Assembly (NCBI GenBank): GCA_015178975.1
Contig: WHVD01000016.1
Location: 186,001-250,000 of the forward strand
Length of the DNA: 64,000 bases
Source of the DNA: Hysterangium stoloniferum
Taxonomy: Eukaryota; Basidiomycota; Agaricomycetes; Hysterangiales; Hysterangiaceae
Direction of reading: 5' to 3'
The notes under the pieces are model-generated. The model ran no database searches, was not told where the DNA came from, and was given only the letters and a program-made list of their open reading frames with translations. Below, piece by piece: positions 44,284-55,755 of this stretch. Made by a program: the position numbers and the translations under genes. Position 1 is the stretch's first letter. The number at the start of each line of letters is the position of its first letter.

Positions 44284-45271
44284 CTAATACTCAAATTTAT
44301 GATCTGATTGGTATTTACGATGTCGCAGCAACCGTCGCTGTTCGCGTGGCTGTTTTAACACCGTGATACTATCAGAATAAGTATCAGATCCAGATGGAAA
44401 GTAAACACTGACCAACTTATAATTCATGATCGACCAAATATGTGACATCTCGTAGTAAGAGCGAAACATGATCCATTGGGAGTCCATCACTTCAGGGGGG
44501 AAAGTATGAGCACATTCGAAGTCAATCTGAAACCTCGTTAGACTCTCGAATGTGCGTGAATAATATGATTTTACCCAGATCGTTTTGCCATCAGGACGAA
44601 CGAGTATGTTTAGCGTCTGCATGTCCTGATGAATTATTCCAATGGAATGGATTCGATCTAGAGCCTCAATCACAGCGGGAGCCATCTGAGGTGTATAATT
44701 CTCCGCAGAAAGGGGCACAGCATCTTCAATATACTCCAAAAGTAAGGCTCGAGGTGGCAGCTCATCTTCCCACATACTCGGGTGGCGTTTTACCTGAACC
44801 GCAGCACCATCCTGTAGCTCGGAAGCGAAATCGTACCAGCCATAACAATGAGGCACCAGTCCCTCATCGCAGAAGCCATGATGAGTAAGATTAGAATATG
44901 CCACAAATTCGCGAGCGAACCCATCAAGCCTGGTATCCCTGTACATGGCTGGAACCTGATACTATGAAGCCAGAAAATTTTCATCTAAATTCCACAAACT
45001 TTCTACTTGAACTTACAAGTTTCAAAATGGCCAGTTTCTCGATGCCGTTAACTTTTGTATGTACTTTCATTACTTGTGTAATTTCCTTCGTTTCATACTT
45101 CTCAACAACACTATACTCCAAGAAATCCAACTGTGGAATGCAAGAGAAAGACGGACTCGTTAATACCCATGTGATCCACCTGGGTTCAACAACTTGTAGA
45201 TGCTTCCATTTCCAAGGATCAGAACGGAAAAAATCCTCGTCTTCCTCCTCGCTGCTAGCATCATTCATCAT
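44284..45271 (-). CDS. Protein-kinase-like protein
   Basis: A member of a protein-kinase-fold family common in mushroom-forming fungi. Three exons, 294 aa: 45271-45017, 44961-44575, 44526-44284, with introns of 55 and 48 nt (GTAAGT...ATAG and GTAAAA...TCAG). The N-terminal lobe includes SVVEKYETKEITQVMKV and LAILKLY, in which Lys may be the ATP-site lysine. Then come REFVAYSNLTHHG, LLLEYIEDAVPL, the catalytic loop IHQDMQTLNILV (HQD with Asn) and IDFECAHTF in the place of the DFG segment. The start is the ATG-ATG pair at 45271/45268. The C-terminal end past FRSYYEM is less family-like and may hide a further intron. Substrate unknown. Two dead fragments of the same gene lie at 14050 and 42420. 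Confidence 0.8.
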
Positions 45272-46395
45272 GCTGAGAGATGAGCGCAAGTACGATGTGC
45301 CAGCGAACTGACTATATTCCCACGCTCTGAACAATAAAACACCATTCTATTAAAAACAATTTTCAGGCGAATACATTATAGCACAGTATTTACGGTCTAA
45401 ACCAGATACGTGGAACTGGAATTTCCTAAATATTATAAAGTATTTTATTTTTATTGTTTGAGTTCCAGCAAGATTATGTTGGATTTTGGGAATCTGATAT
45501 GCGAGCCGCAAGGAACACAGACTACAGTATATGCCAATATTAGTAACAGTTACTAGGCATATATAAGGACAATACATGTATTGTAGTCCTTATCCTTTTG
45601 TAACAAGTTAATTGTTACTTACTCTGTCAAAAAGAAAATAACTCAGTCTAAGGACAGCACCAGATTTATTTCAGCAGATTATAAATTTACCACAGCTGAG
45701 GAAAAGGATAATTTCTTCGAAGATGCAGTATGTGACATGGGCTATCATGTGGCCCCAAGTTAGATTGGTCTATGTGTGTAAAGATCAAGTTCTTTAGATG
45801 ACCAAAGGTTTTGTTATTATATAAGCACCATGATGGCCTTTGTTTGCCAGTGGCACTCCTTGTCTCTTGTCTCTGTTCCTTCCGCCATCATCTCACAGCA
45901 TGCTTGTAGGTTCTGCAGCTGCTCTTTTTCTTTTGACAGGCTTTTGAGCCAGAGGGAACAAGTCCACTGGGACCACTATTTTATGTTGCCCTTGTGACAT
46001 CCTCAAATGTACACTTCTTTAAATTTATTGAAAGCATGAGTAACCATTTACTCAAAATCTGACAATACTCAACAATGTGCTAAGCTGTTTGTGTCTCACC
46101 CCCCTGGCACATCTTTCAAGAGCAACATGCCTTCACCCACATCATTTACACATTGAGCTGGTGATGGGGCATTGGGATGGAATGATGAAAGTGGAAAGCT
46201 ATAGTAAATCAAGTGTTGGGGCACCATAGGCAGTGACACTGTGGTTGGGGTGCCAATAGCAGAGTGCCAGATAGTTATGAGGGCAAAACAAGCTTGTGTG
46301 GGTGTTACATACCTGTCCAGTCCTCCTCTATTGCAACAATTAATCAGCAATATCTGTTTCAAAAAATGACTCTTTCCACACATGTATAAACATAT
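45272..46395. other. Intergenic, no gene recognised
   Basis: Upstream of the kinase-like gene, then sequence of unknown origin. A 95-codon minus frame at 46096-46383 has no recognised family. The right end joins a copia remnant. Confidence 0.45.
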
Positions 46396-46575
46396 GTATT
46401 GATATATGTTATCACTTCATTCAGGATGTTGCCTATCATGACTTGATTTCAACTCAATATTGTCCAATGAAGGACATGCCTGCAGATATGCTCGTGAAGG
46501 CACTGGCAGCACTACAAATTTTGTGTTTAGCAGACTTTGTCAGATTGTCTTCAGCTTAAGGAGAGGTGTTGAGTC
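46396..46575 (+). pseudogene. Copia element 2, RNase H tail and LTR start
   Basis: Degraded copia RNase H C terminus: IDI.YHFI, AYHDLISTQYCPMKDMPADML and KALAAL, equivalent to the end of the copia-1 polyprotein. A purine tract (AAGGAGAGG) follows and an LTR seems to start at 46567 (TGTTGAGTC). Copia-1 inserted 9 bp into that LTR; its other part resumes at 51524. Confidence 0.75.
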
Positions 46576-46862
46576 TGTTAGGTAATCGAGCCTTGAAGAA
46601 TGCGCAAACGGAAAAATGAGACAGTGTATGTCTCAAAATGACATAATTAACTTCGGTTTGAATCTCCTCTTAAAATGTATTGTTATATACGTGTAGTATA
46701 GTAAGGTGGAACTCTCAGCGAATCGCATATCGCTGAGAGTAAGTACTTAGGTGTTATCATTTACAAAAACAAACAAACTCATATGTATTTGTAGCTTAAA
46801 GTTGCTATTAGGTAACGTATATACAGCGAATCGCATATCGCTGAGACTTAAAGTTGCTATTA
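46576..46862 (+). mobile_element. 5' LTR of copia-1
   Basis: 287 bp, TGTTAGGTAATCG to GTTGCTATTA, flanked on the left by the target duplication GAGTC (46571-46575). By eye it is identical to the 3' LTR at every base. It contains an 11-bp stem hairpin (46711-46721 with 46730-46740) and a shorter second copy at 46824-46843, both with loop ATCGCATA. Confidence 0.95.
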
Positions 46863-46926
46863 GGTTATGGGCCCCGGCCTTATATATTAATTATATTCAA
46901 ATTAACAAATCCTGTTCGAATTTGCG

Positions 46927-49900
46927 ATGATGAGCACTCTGGACAAAATCAAAGATTATGAAATAAGCACTGGGAGTGCTTACCAGGTTTTCCCCAAATT
47001 ACAAAAGGATAATTATTTCACTTGGAGTGCGAGTATGAAGACCGTACTCGAGTCATTGGACCAATGGAAGGTCGTGACGGGAGAACTGGTGGATCCGGTA
47101 CGCGCAGATGCAAAAGTCCCTACGAAAGAAGAACTTGAGATTGAAGAAGCCTGGGAGCTTCGGAAAAAGAGGGCCTACAGTGAAATAATGTTGCGCGTCG
47201 AAGATGAGCCTAGAGTGGCTATAATGGTGAACAACGATCCAAAGAGTGCATGGGAAACGTTGAAAACTACGTACGGAACGCGTTTGGCCAATAGCCGAGC
47301 AACTTTGCTTTCGGAGCTGGTCCGAATGCGTTACGATGGAACAGGAATTATTGAGTATAAATCGCGGATGGATGCAATCAGGCTTAAGCTGTTGGAAGCT
47401 GGCCATGTTATATCGAATGCCGATTATCTCAGCCTATTTATGAGCACCTTGCCCGAAGATTTTGATATTATGTCCACGACAATCGACTACGACATTGACA
47501 CTGTTGAAGAGGTCGTCAATAAATTGCGTCAAGTCGAAATTAGGAAAGAAATTCGTCCCGGCTATGCGGAAGGATCGGCATTCCGTGCCCAAAGTACAAA
47601 TCCACATAGAGGTACAAGTCGATTTAGAAGGGGCCAACGCGGACGCGGTGGCATCATGCGTGGTATGCCACCTGGACGTGGTTCATATAGCGGACCGAAT
47701 AACCCTCCGTCTACGGGTTGTTTCGAATGCGGAGATTTTTCCCATTGGGCGAGAGATTGCCCTAAGAGGAGAAGTCGTTTTCATCGTCCAGGAGAAATTC
47801 GCCCTAATCCCCAATATGGCGATAATCAGGGCAGGTCCGATAAAAGATTACCCGAATCATCTAAAAATACATCAGCCCCTTCAGTATCAGCACGAGGAAT
47901 GTTTACCGCGGTCGAGCCCACCTTCTTCATGGGCAAGGAAATTTCTGAACAGCAATACTTCCTAGATTCGGCAGCATCAGGCCATTACGTATCCAATATG
48001 CAAGACTTACATGACTTTTTGGCATATAAAACTCCAAGAGGAATTCGCACTGCGAACGGAGCGTATATTTACGCCCAAGGTATTGGAACATTGCGATTTA
48101 AGGTATCGCAATTTGGGCCGGAGTTTATAGGTGAAATTCCTAATGTAGAGTGGACGCCGGAAGTAAAGGTTCGACTTTTAAATCCTGCGCAATTCTTCAA
48201 GGACAATTATCGGGTTATGATAAACAAAAATGGCTCTACCGTTATTGATCCATCAGGCCGTACTATCATCGAGGCGAAAGAAAGGGGCAATGTTTACCCA
48301 TTCCAATTGAATATAATCCCCGCGACGCCTGATATATGTCAATATACAAGATCGTCAGACGAAGAATTGCAGGATCGATTAGAGGACGTACCAATGGCCT
48401 ACTCAATGGAATCTAAATGCGATATAATGACATGGCATCAACGCCTAGGTCATTTGAATATTTCCGCAGTAAAAGACCTTGCACGCCGTTTCGCTTCAGG
48501 AATATCAATTGACGAAAATGTTGTCCAATCGGATGGAGATTGTATCGCTTGCCTTGAGGGAAAGCAACATAAGTGGCCTTTTAAATCGGGACGATCTCGA
48601 GCCACGAAAATAGGTGAACTTCTCCATATGGATCTTGCGGGACCTATGGAAACGTTAAGTTTCGATAAAAAGCGATATTTTATCATCATCGTTGATGATT
48701 ACTCACGTGCTATTTGGGTGGATACGCTATCAAGCAAATTCGAAGCTATAATGAAAATACGAACCTATGTGTCTCGTCTCGAAACATTATTCGACGCAAA
48801 GATTCAAGGCGTCATGGTGGATAATGGAACCGAGTTTATTAATGCCGACTTCAAGAATTATCTAGCTTCGAAAGGGATGTCATTATTCACATCAGTCCCA
48901 TATACGCCACAACAAAATGGAGTTGCGGAAAGAAACATATGTACCATAACGGAGGGAGCGCGTTCTATGCTCTATGCATTGAAGTATTCGATTATTGATG
49001 AATCCAGGTCCATGCTCTATACATCTCAATTGCCTAAGTCTCTCTGATCCGTCGCAGTAAAAACAATGGCATACCTTAGGAACCGTTGCCCTGCACGCGC
49101 AAACAATGGTCATACTCCGATCGAAATGATTACTGGAGAAAAACCTGATTTATCACATTTGCGCATATTCGGGAGCCCAGTAAGTGTAGCGGTACCTAAA
49201 CAAAGGAGACAAAAATGGGATTCGCGCTCGAAACGAGGATTTATGGTTGGGTACGAACCATATTCGACAGGATATTTGGTGTGGTTTCCAGGATCGAGTC
49301 GTATTGAAAAAGTACGAGATGTTGTGTTTCATGAAGACGTTATGATATTGCCGACTCCGGTTCCTTATGAAGACGAAGGTCAATTTAAGAAAATAGGAGA
49401 TAGGAACATACCTTCGCAACCAACAACGTTAAGTCAACTACCTTCTCAACCAAAACTGACAATCCGTATCCCTCCGCGGCCCAGACAGACGGATGAAACA
49501 GAAGTCAGCGAACCAATTAAGGAATCTCGTTTGGTGTCCAACGTACCTGATTATCCACAAGGCAAAACGAGGTCGGGAAAGCTACGCGGAACTATCAGTA
49601 GTGCAACATTAGAAACGGCTGACGAACCGGTAATGTACTCCGCAATGGGAAAAGATCCAACAATCGAAGAGGCGTTGCGAATGCCTGGAGAGGAAGGTAA
49701 AGCTTGGGAAGAGGCACGACAAAAAGAGTGGAAGAATATGATTGATCACGAGGTATTTGGTCCCCCAGAAGAGCCGCCGCAAGGAACGCGTATCTTGAAA
49801 ACGGGAACAGTGTGTCGTGGATCCTATAAGAATGGCAAGCTAGTAAAAAGGAAGGTACGCATAGTCGTAAAAGGGTTTAGCCAAATTCCTGGATTACACT

Positions 49901-51237
49901 TCAACGAAACATACGCACCTGTAATGAAGTGGGAATCCTTTCGAATTCTACTGGCTCTGGGCGCGATCAAAAATATGCCGATACGGCAATTTGACGTTAA
50001 ATCGGCATATCTCCACGGGATAATGAAGGAAAGAGTGTGGGTACAGCAACCAGAAGGGTTTGAACAGCCAGGAAAGGAGCACTTAGCGCTGCCGTTATTG
50101 AAGGCGCTGTATGGAACAAAACAAGGCGGGAACGAGTGGAGAAAAACGTTGTACAACTTTATGGTCAACGAACTCGCATGGATTTGTTCCGACTTCGATA
50201 GCGCCGTTTTTTTCAAGACGTGGGAAGACGGAAGTTGGGCTGTTGTAGCGTTTTGGGTGGATGATGCTACAAGTGTGGGAGACGAAAGCCGACTTCGCGA
50301 ATTAGAAAAGGCGATCGACGAAAGATTCGGAATATCTAGCGAAGGGGATGCGCATTGGATTCTTGGAACGAATATACGACGTGACGAAGAATCCAAATCA
50401 ATATTTCTATCGCAAACGGATTATATTGAGAGCATAGCGAAGAAATTCAACGTACAAAATACAAGACCCACGCACACTCCCATTCCCCTTGGGATCGATT
50501 TTTCTTCAATAACGCGTCCAGAAACCGATGAAGAACGCCAAGATACTATGAAGTTACCGTATCGCGAACTAATCGGCAGCCTTATGTTTACAGCAATTGT
50601 AACGCGACCTGATATTGCGTATTCTGTAAACAAGTTATCTCAGTATTCATCAAACCCAGCACAAACCCATTGGAACTTAGCGAAACGCATTCTTCAATAC
50701 TTATACACAACCCGAAATTCTGAACTGAAACTCGGAGGAAATGCGTTATGTTTGCACGCGTACTCAGACGCCGACTTCGCTGGTGACACCGAGGATCGGC
50801 GATCCACAAGCGGTTATGTGTTATTTCTAGGTTCAGGGCCGATATCATGGTCTTCGAAAAAGCAAACGACGGTAGCACTTTCGTCTACAGAAGCGGAATA
50901 CATAGCACTTTCGGAAGCAGCTCGGGAAGTCATGTGGACGCGTCATTTTTTGGAAGAACTCGACATAATATACGAAGAACCGACGGCAATATTTGAAGAC
51001 AACCAAGGCACAATACCTTTCGCGAATAACCAATGTACCTTGCGAAGGATCAAACACATTGAGGTTAAATATCATTTTATTCGGCATTTAATCCAAAACG
51101 GCACTATTCAACTCATATATCGGTCAACCAAGGAAATGATTGCGGATATATTGACAAAAACACTTTCCCCAGCCACACATCTTTATCACACACAACGTCT
51201 AGGTCTTAATTCTTCAAGACTCGAGGAGGAGTGTTAG
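46927..51237 (+). pseudogene. Ty1/copia Gag-Pol polyprotein, one internal TGA
   Basis: One frame of 1436 codons, interrupted only by TGA at 49045-49047 (codon 707). Order: Gag; CCHC knuckle CFECGDFSHWARDC (~264-277); protease FLDSAASGHYVSN (~345); integrase HHCC (~500-545) and DDE core with HMDLAGP, VDNGTEF and NGVAERN; RT with FDVKSAYLHG, KALYGTKQGG and WVDD (~1110); RNase H with YSDADFAGD, SSTEAEYIAL and FEDNQGT. The TGA follows LPKSL, where copia polyproteins usually have Trp, so TGG to TGA is likely. About 45 bp near 48970-49015 look like an extra segment, because RSMLY occurs twice. The order IN-RT marks it as copia. All catalytic residues are present; a stop at codon 707 removes RT unless read through. 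Confidence 0.95.
51220..51231 (+). promoter_or_regulatory. Polypurine tract of copia-1
   Basis: CGAGGAGGAG directly precedes the TGTTAGG start of the 3' LTR and overlaps the last codons of pol. Confidence 0.75.
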
Positions 51238-51518
51238 GTAATCGAGCCTTGAAGAATGCGCAAACGGAAAAATGAGACAGTGTATGTCTCAAAATGACAT
51301 AATTAACTTCGGTTTGAATCTCCTCTTAAAATGTATTGTTATATACGTGTAGTATAGTAAGGTGGAACTCTCAGCGAATCGCATATCGCTGAGAGTAAGT
51401 ACTTAGGTGTTATCATTTACAAAAACAAACAAACTCATATGTATTTGTAGCTTAAAGTTGCTATTAGGTAACGTATATACAGCGAATCGCATATCGCTGA
51501 GACTTAAAGTTGCTATTA
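51232..51518 (+). mobile_element. 3' LTR of copia-1
   Basis: 287 bp, apparently identical to the 5' LTR, followed by the target duplication GAGTC (51519-51523). The LTR ends in TA instead of the usual CA. Hairpins as in the 5' copy (51367-51396 and ~51480-51499). Confidence 0.95.
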
Positions 51519-51523
51519 GAGTC

Positions 51524-52815
51524 ATATGACAGTATACACTAGAACACAACCGAATTGTCAGCACACAAGCCATAATTATATCTCATTAACAGGATAATAA
51601 TAATGTATATCTTAGAGGGACTCCGGGATGTTCAATCCATTCTGAGTTCCTCTGAGAGCGGGACGTTGTCCAAGACGGGACGGAAAAGCGAGGCAACATG
51701 GTTGACGTACCATCTCCTTCGAGAGACAAATCAAGAGTGGCTTTAAGAATATGTTTCTTTCGAATCGGAATCACAGACATTCAGAGTTAAATTATGCTAG
51801 ATCATCCGCGCGGGGTTGAGACTATATTAGAAGCTCTGAAGGTACATGTACTAAAACACGGAAGTCAAAGATAGTATTAGTTGAGGGCATTGCTTCACCA
51901 TTCAATTTGTCAATACAACCCTCAGTTCTATGCCAAGGATCGTGCAGAGAGTGAAAACGCACAATGATCGGAAACTTTGGTCACTGGGGCTCACCTACGA
52001 CTCGAGCTGGTCGCTAAATAGGGAAGACCTGGAAGGAAATAGATAAAACAAGACAATCACACCCAAGTAAACTTTCGGTTAAGAAAAAGAGGTATATATT
52101 GTTTAAAATTTGATTTCCTTTAACAATGTAACATATTGTTAACCCCGTCAAGCTATCGCCCACACACGACCACTCACCAACATACCAACACATTATCAAC
52201 TCTTTCCTTCCTCTCCTGCTTTATCCTTCGAGATCAGTCCCAAGCCTACAACCACTCCATCCGCCAAGATATCTGTTGCTTTCCGGTGCTCTTTAGTTTG
52301 CTGCTGAGCGTACTTGACGAATTGCGATTGGACAGTTTTCGCACGATCAATCTAACGCAACGCGTATATTAGATGATTGTAGATGCCGGAAAAAGCAACG
52401 CGATAGAAATGTCATTGGAACTGATACGTACTTCTTTCGTGTGGTGGAGGCATTCTAGATAATCCTCCGCTGGAGGCCTGCATTGATGGGGATTATCGGT
52501 TTGTGCGTAGCACTTTATTAAGACATATTTGCGTCAGCAAGATTATGAGCCTGAATGGCAGACAAACCTTGGCGAATTCCTGCCAGTGAGCAAAACACCG
52601 TGATCGACCTGCCCATAACAATAGGATGCACAACTCCGTCCAAATCAATCAATAAATGACATACCTCCATGATAACTAAATCCCGACTGTTTGAACAAGT
52701 GATGTTTAGCTGGTCATTTCTCTTATTAAGAATGTGTTGCTCACCGCCATGGTGTTCCGGTAGGATGTGACTTGCTCTTGAGTCACACCCTTACGTGACA
52801 CAAGAGCTCAACGTC
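51524..52815. other. Copia-2 LTR remainder, then intergenic
   Basis: The first bases (ATATGACAGTATACAC) continue the LTR of copia-2 interrupted by copia-1. Short frames at 51586-51780 (minus) and 52136-52372 (plus) show no family. The last ~200 bp are likely the promoter of the GET5 homolog. No other gene is seen. Confidence 0.5.
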
Positions 52816-53749
52816 ATGGCTACATTTCCAAACGAGCTTTCCTTTATTAAAGGACATATAAGCACACTTGCATCCCTTTCGCTAGCGTTTCCAGACAACC
52901 ATCAGCCATCTCTTAGTGAATATTCGAGGAAAGTTGGAGTATTTCCTGTGAGAGTCTCTTACTGCAGTGGCGCGATTATTATACTGACTTGTCTTTCAAG
53001 GTGGAATTGCCTCAGCCCCCGGAAAGAAGGAAAGAGGCATCATCGACATCTTCTGGTGAGTTGTATAATTTTTGTGTAGCGATAATTGACGGACTGATCG
53101 GTAATTATCATTAGACACAATTAGCATCACCTTCAAATCCGCCAAACCACCTTTATCATTTCCGTTAACAGTATCGACTGTGGATACAATTGCCACTATA
53201 AAACAGCAGCTAGCATCCCAGCCACGTGCCCCTGCAGCTGGTGTTCAACGACTATTACTTAAAGGCAAAGCTCTCGCAGATGCGAAACTGCTGAAAGAAT
53301 ACGGCGTTACTGATGGCGCGACGATCAATCTTATGGTCAAACCTGGGACGGACTGGGACGGCTCTGAGACTTTGTCCGCGACTAAGGAGATCTCGCTTTC
53401 ACCGTCGAATAAGCCGCTATCACCAGACTCAACTGGTATTCCAGCTGTCGTTATATCATCTGAAAGCGCTGCTTCTGGGACACATTCATCCATACCCCTT
53501 GAATTGAACACATCTTTCCCGTGTGCTGCGCAACCGTCAATGACGGAAGTGTCGACATTCCATACAACAATTTCATCGCCTGGATTTTGGGACCGACTGC
53601 ATCTGTTTTTGAGGACGGAATTCGCGAATAAAGATGATGCTGGTGCAGCGTTTGAGCAATTTTTGGTTGCGAGCAAGGGATCACTCAGTGTAGGGGAAAT
53701 TGCGAAGATTAGAGATCAGGTTGGGGTTGTGGGAATGGCTGGGACGTAA
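52816..53749 (+). CDS. GET5: Get5/Mdy2-like ubiquitin-like-domain protein
   Basis: Homolog of Get5 (Mdy2; UBL4A in animals), which with Get4 and Sgt2 hands tail-anchored proteins to Get3 in the cytosol. Three exons, 268 aa: 52816-52932, 53001-53055, 53115-53749. The intron branch site TACTGACTT and acceptor TTTCAAG are clear in the first intron. An N-terminal Get4-binding segment (FIKGHISTLASLSL) is followed by a ubiquitin-like domain at about 58-133 (ISITFKSAKP, TIATIKQQL, RLLLKGKAL, YGVTDGATINLMV). A Ser/Pro/Thr-rich linker comes next. The C-terminal dimerisation domain is about 214-268 (FWDRLHLFLRTEF, FEQFLVASKG, EIAKIRDQVGVVGMAGT, an almost diagnostic ending). Intact. Confidence 0.93.
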
Positions 53750-53958
53750 TGTAAATAAACAAATTAGGCGTTTTTACGGAAAAGTTTTGGAAACTCGCAA
53801 GATACAATACCGTGAAGCGAGTAATTATAGCTGACACGTAGGATATTACTAAATATGAGGTTGAAACACCCGGTCTAGTCCGTATCGCTTATACATAGTG
53901 ATTTATAAAGTATGGACTATAGCATCAGGTATGACGCATTGAAAATTTATTATCCAGT

Positions 53959-55446
53959 ATGATTTGCTTGAAAGGCAGCCGTCGTCTTGTCCCATCTCTT
54001 AAAACGTTTATCCCACGGCCCTTCTCAAGTACAATGTCTCGCGATACTACGCTCCAATCTGATATCACCAAAGGGAATCCAACAGCCAATGACGGTTCTT
54101 TCAAACGTGCAGACGCATCTTTCAGAAACCATGTAAAGAAAGGTGCCGAATTCGCACCCGAGAGCGGTAAGTCTAATTCAACTTCAATCCGCTAGGGAAC
54201 TACCTAATTCGCCGCTAATAACGATTTAGGCAGATACCATCTTTATGTTTCCTATGCATGTCGTTAGTTAACTAATCCCACTTTGTTTCATCTTTCGTTT
54301 GACGTGTGATCTCCCAGCATGGGCTCACAGGACATTGATCTATCGTAAGGTCAAGGGTTTGGAGGACCACATTCGTGTGTTCAGCTTCCTGTAAATTAGA
54401 GACACCACTCACAGCAGGATCAATTAGCTGTCAGTGTAGTTTCACCTCGCATGGGAGCACAAGGTTGGCCATTTGCCAACGTCGACGCGTTTCCTGGTGC
54501 CACCACAGATCCAGTCAACGGGGCGGAACACGTCAAAGACATATATCTCAAGACAGAACCTAACTATGGCGGACGGTATCTAGCACCATTTATCAGGCGA
54601 TCGCTAAAATTGATAAGCTGCATTATGTAGGTTCACGGTCCCAGTACTCTGGGATACGAAAACCAGTGCCATCGTGAACAACGAGAGTTCCGAGATCATT
54701 CGCATCTTCAACACCGAGTTTAACGATCTTCTTACTCCCGAACAAGCCAAGATCGACCTTTATCCCGAGGATCTCAGGGCCCAGATCGACGAGGTAAACA
54801 GCTGGGTGTATGATACTGTCAACAGTGCGTCGTTTGGCCAGTCTTATTGTGGCCACGTCTGATTCCTTCCCCGTAATCCAGACGGCGTATACAAATCCGG
54901 TTTTGCAACCACACAAGCCGCGTATGAAGCGGCGGTTAAACCATTATTCGCTTCACTCGACCGTTTGGAGAAGATGCTCGAAGGCAAAGAATATCTTTTA
55001 GGAGACCAGCTCACCGAGGCTGATGTCAGGCTCTACACCACTATTGTTAGTGCATGTGCATCATATTCAAAATATAGCGACTTACGGAACTTCCGACAGG
55101 TCCGATTCGACCCTGTCTATCATGGACATTTCAAATGCAACTTCAAAACCATCAGGGGAGGTTATCCTAACATCAATGAGTAAGCCACATTTTCCAATCA
55201 GAGCTGAAATGATGGACAAATGTTTCCCAAACTTCTTCGATAGATGGTGCAAAAGACTCTATTGGAAAAACGAGGCATTCAAATCTACCACTGAATTCAA
55301 TCATATCAAGACTCACTACTACTGGTCTCACGGAATGGTACGAACGTCCCCATCCTTTCACTGGTCCATCTCTCATCTTGTGTCAGATTAATCCCACTCG
55401 TGTGGTCCCCCTTGGACCGGTGCCTGCCATTGAACCTCTCAACTAA
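53959..55446 (+). CDS. ECM4: Glutathionyl-hydroquinone reductase (Xi-class GST)
   Basis: Ecm4/Gto family, which uses glutathione to reduce glutathionyl-hydroquinones in quinone detoxification. Nine exons, 345 aa: 53959-54166, 54230-54262, 54318-54374, 54428-54575, 54631-54824, 54882-55045, 55100-55179, 55244-55337, 55387-55446. Markers: GRYHLYVSYACPWAHR with the catalytic Cys at residue 80 (split across the second intron), HVKDIYLKTEPNYGGRFTVP, SAIVNNESSEIIRIFN, LYPEDLRAQIDEVNSWVYD, then the helical domain with FDPVYHGHFKCN and GYPNINEW. The first ATG adds a basic, Ser/Arg-containing leader (MICLKGSRRLVPSLKTFIPR) that may send it to mitochondria; the second, at 54034, would give a cytosolic form. 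All splice phases agree. Intact. Confidence 0.95.
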
Positions 55447-55755
55447 ATATTCAGTATTCGCAATCAAAAATTTTCAGCATGTACGAGTTGACGGGTAAAG
55501 TTGGAATGTAAATGTATTGTTTGTGGATATGATGATGAGAAAATGCTGATTTATGTGATACAAACTTGTACTTATCCAAACCGATGGAATAAAAAGAACC
55601 TACGAGGGTGATTCAAATACCTCAAGAAAACAGTGAATGGCACGAATCGAAACCAAAACAAGAAGATTAAAAAGTAATAATAACCTCAACCAGTCGCGAT
55701 GAGTAAACCAATAAGATCACCAGACTTACCTCAATCCAAAAAGGGATACTTTCCA

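Noticed and set aside
46862-46926. tRNA primer binding site of copia-1
   Set aside because: The bases after the LTR (GGTTATGGGCCCC) are where a primer site should be, but I could not match them to a known tRNA end.
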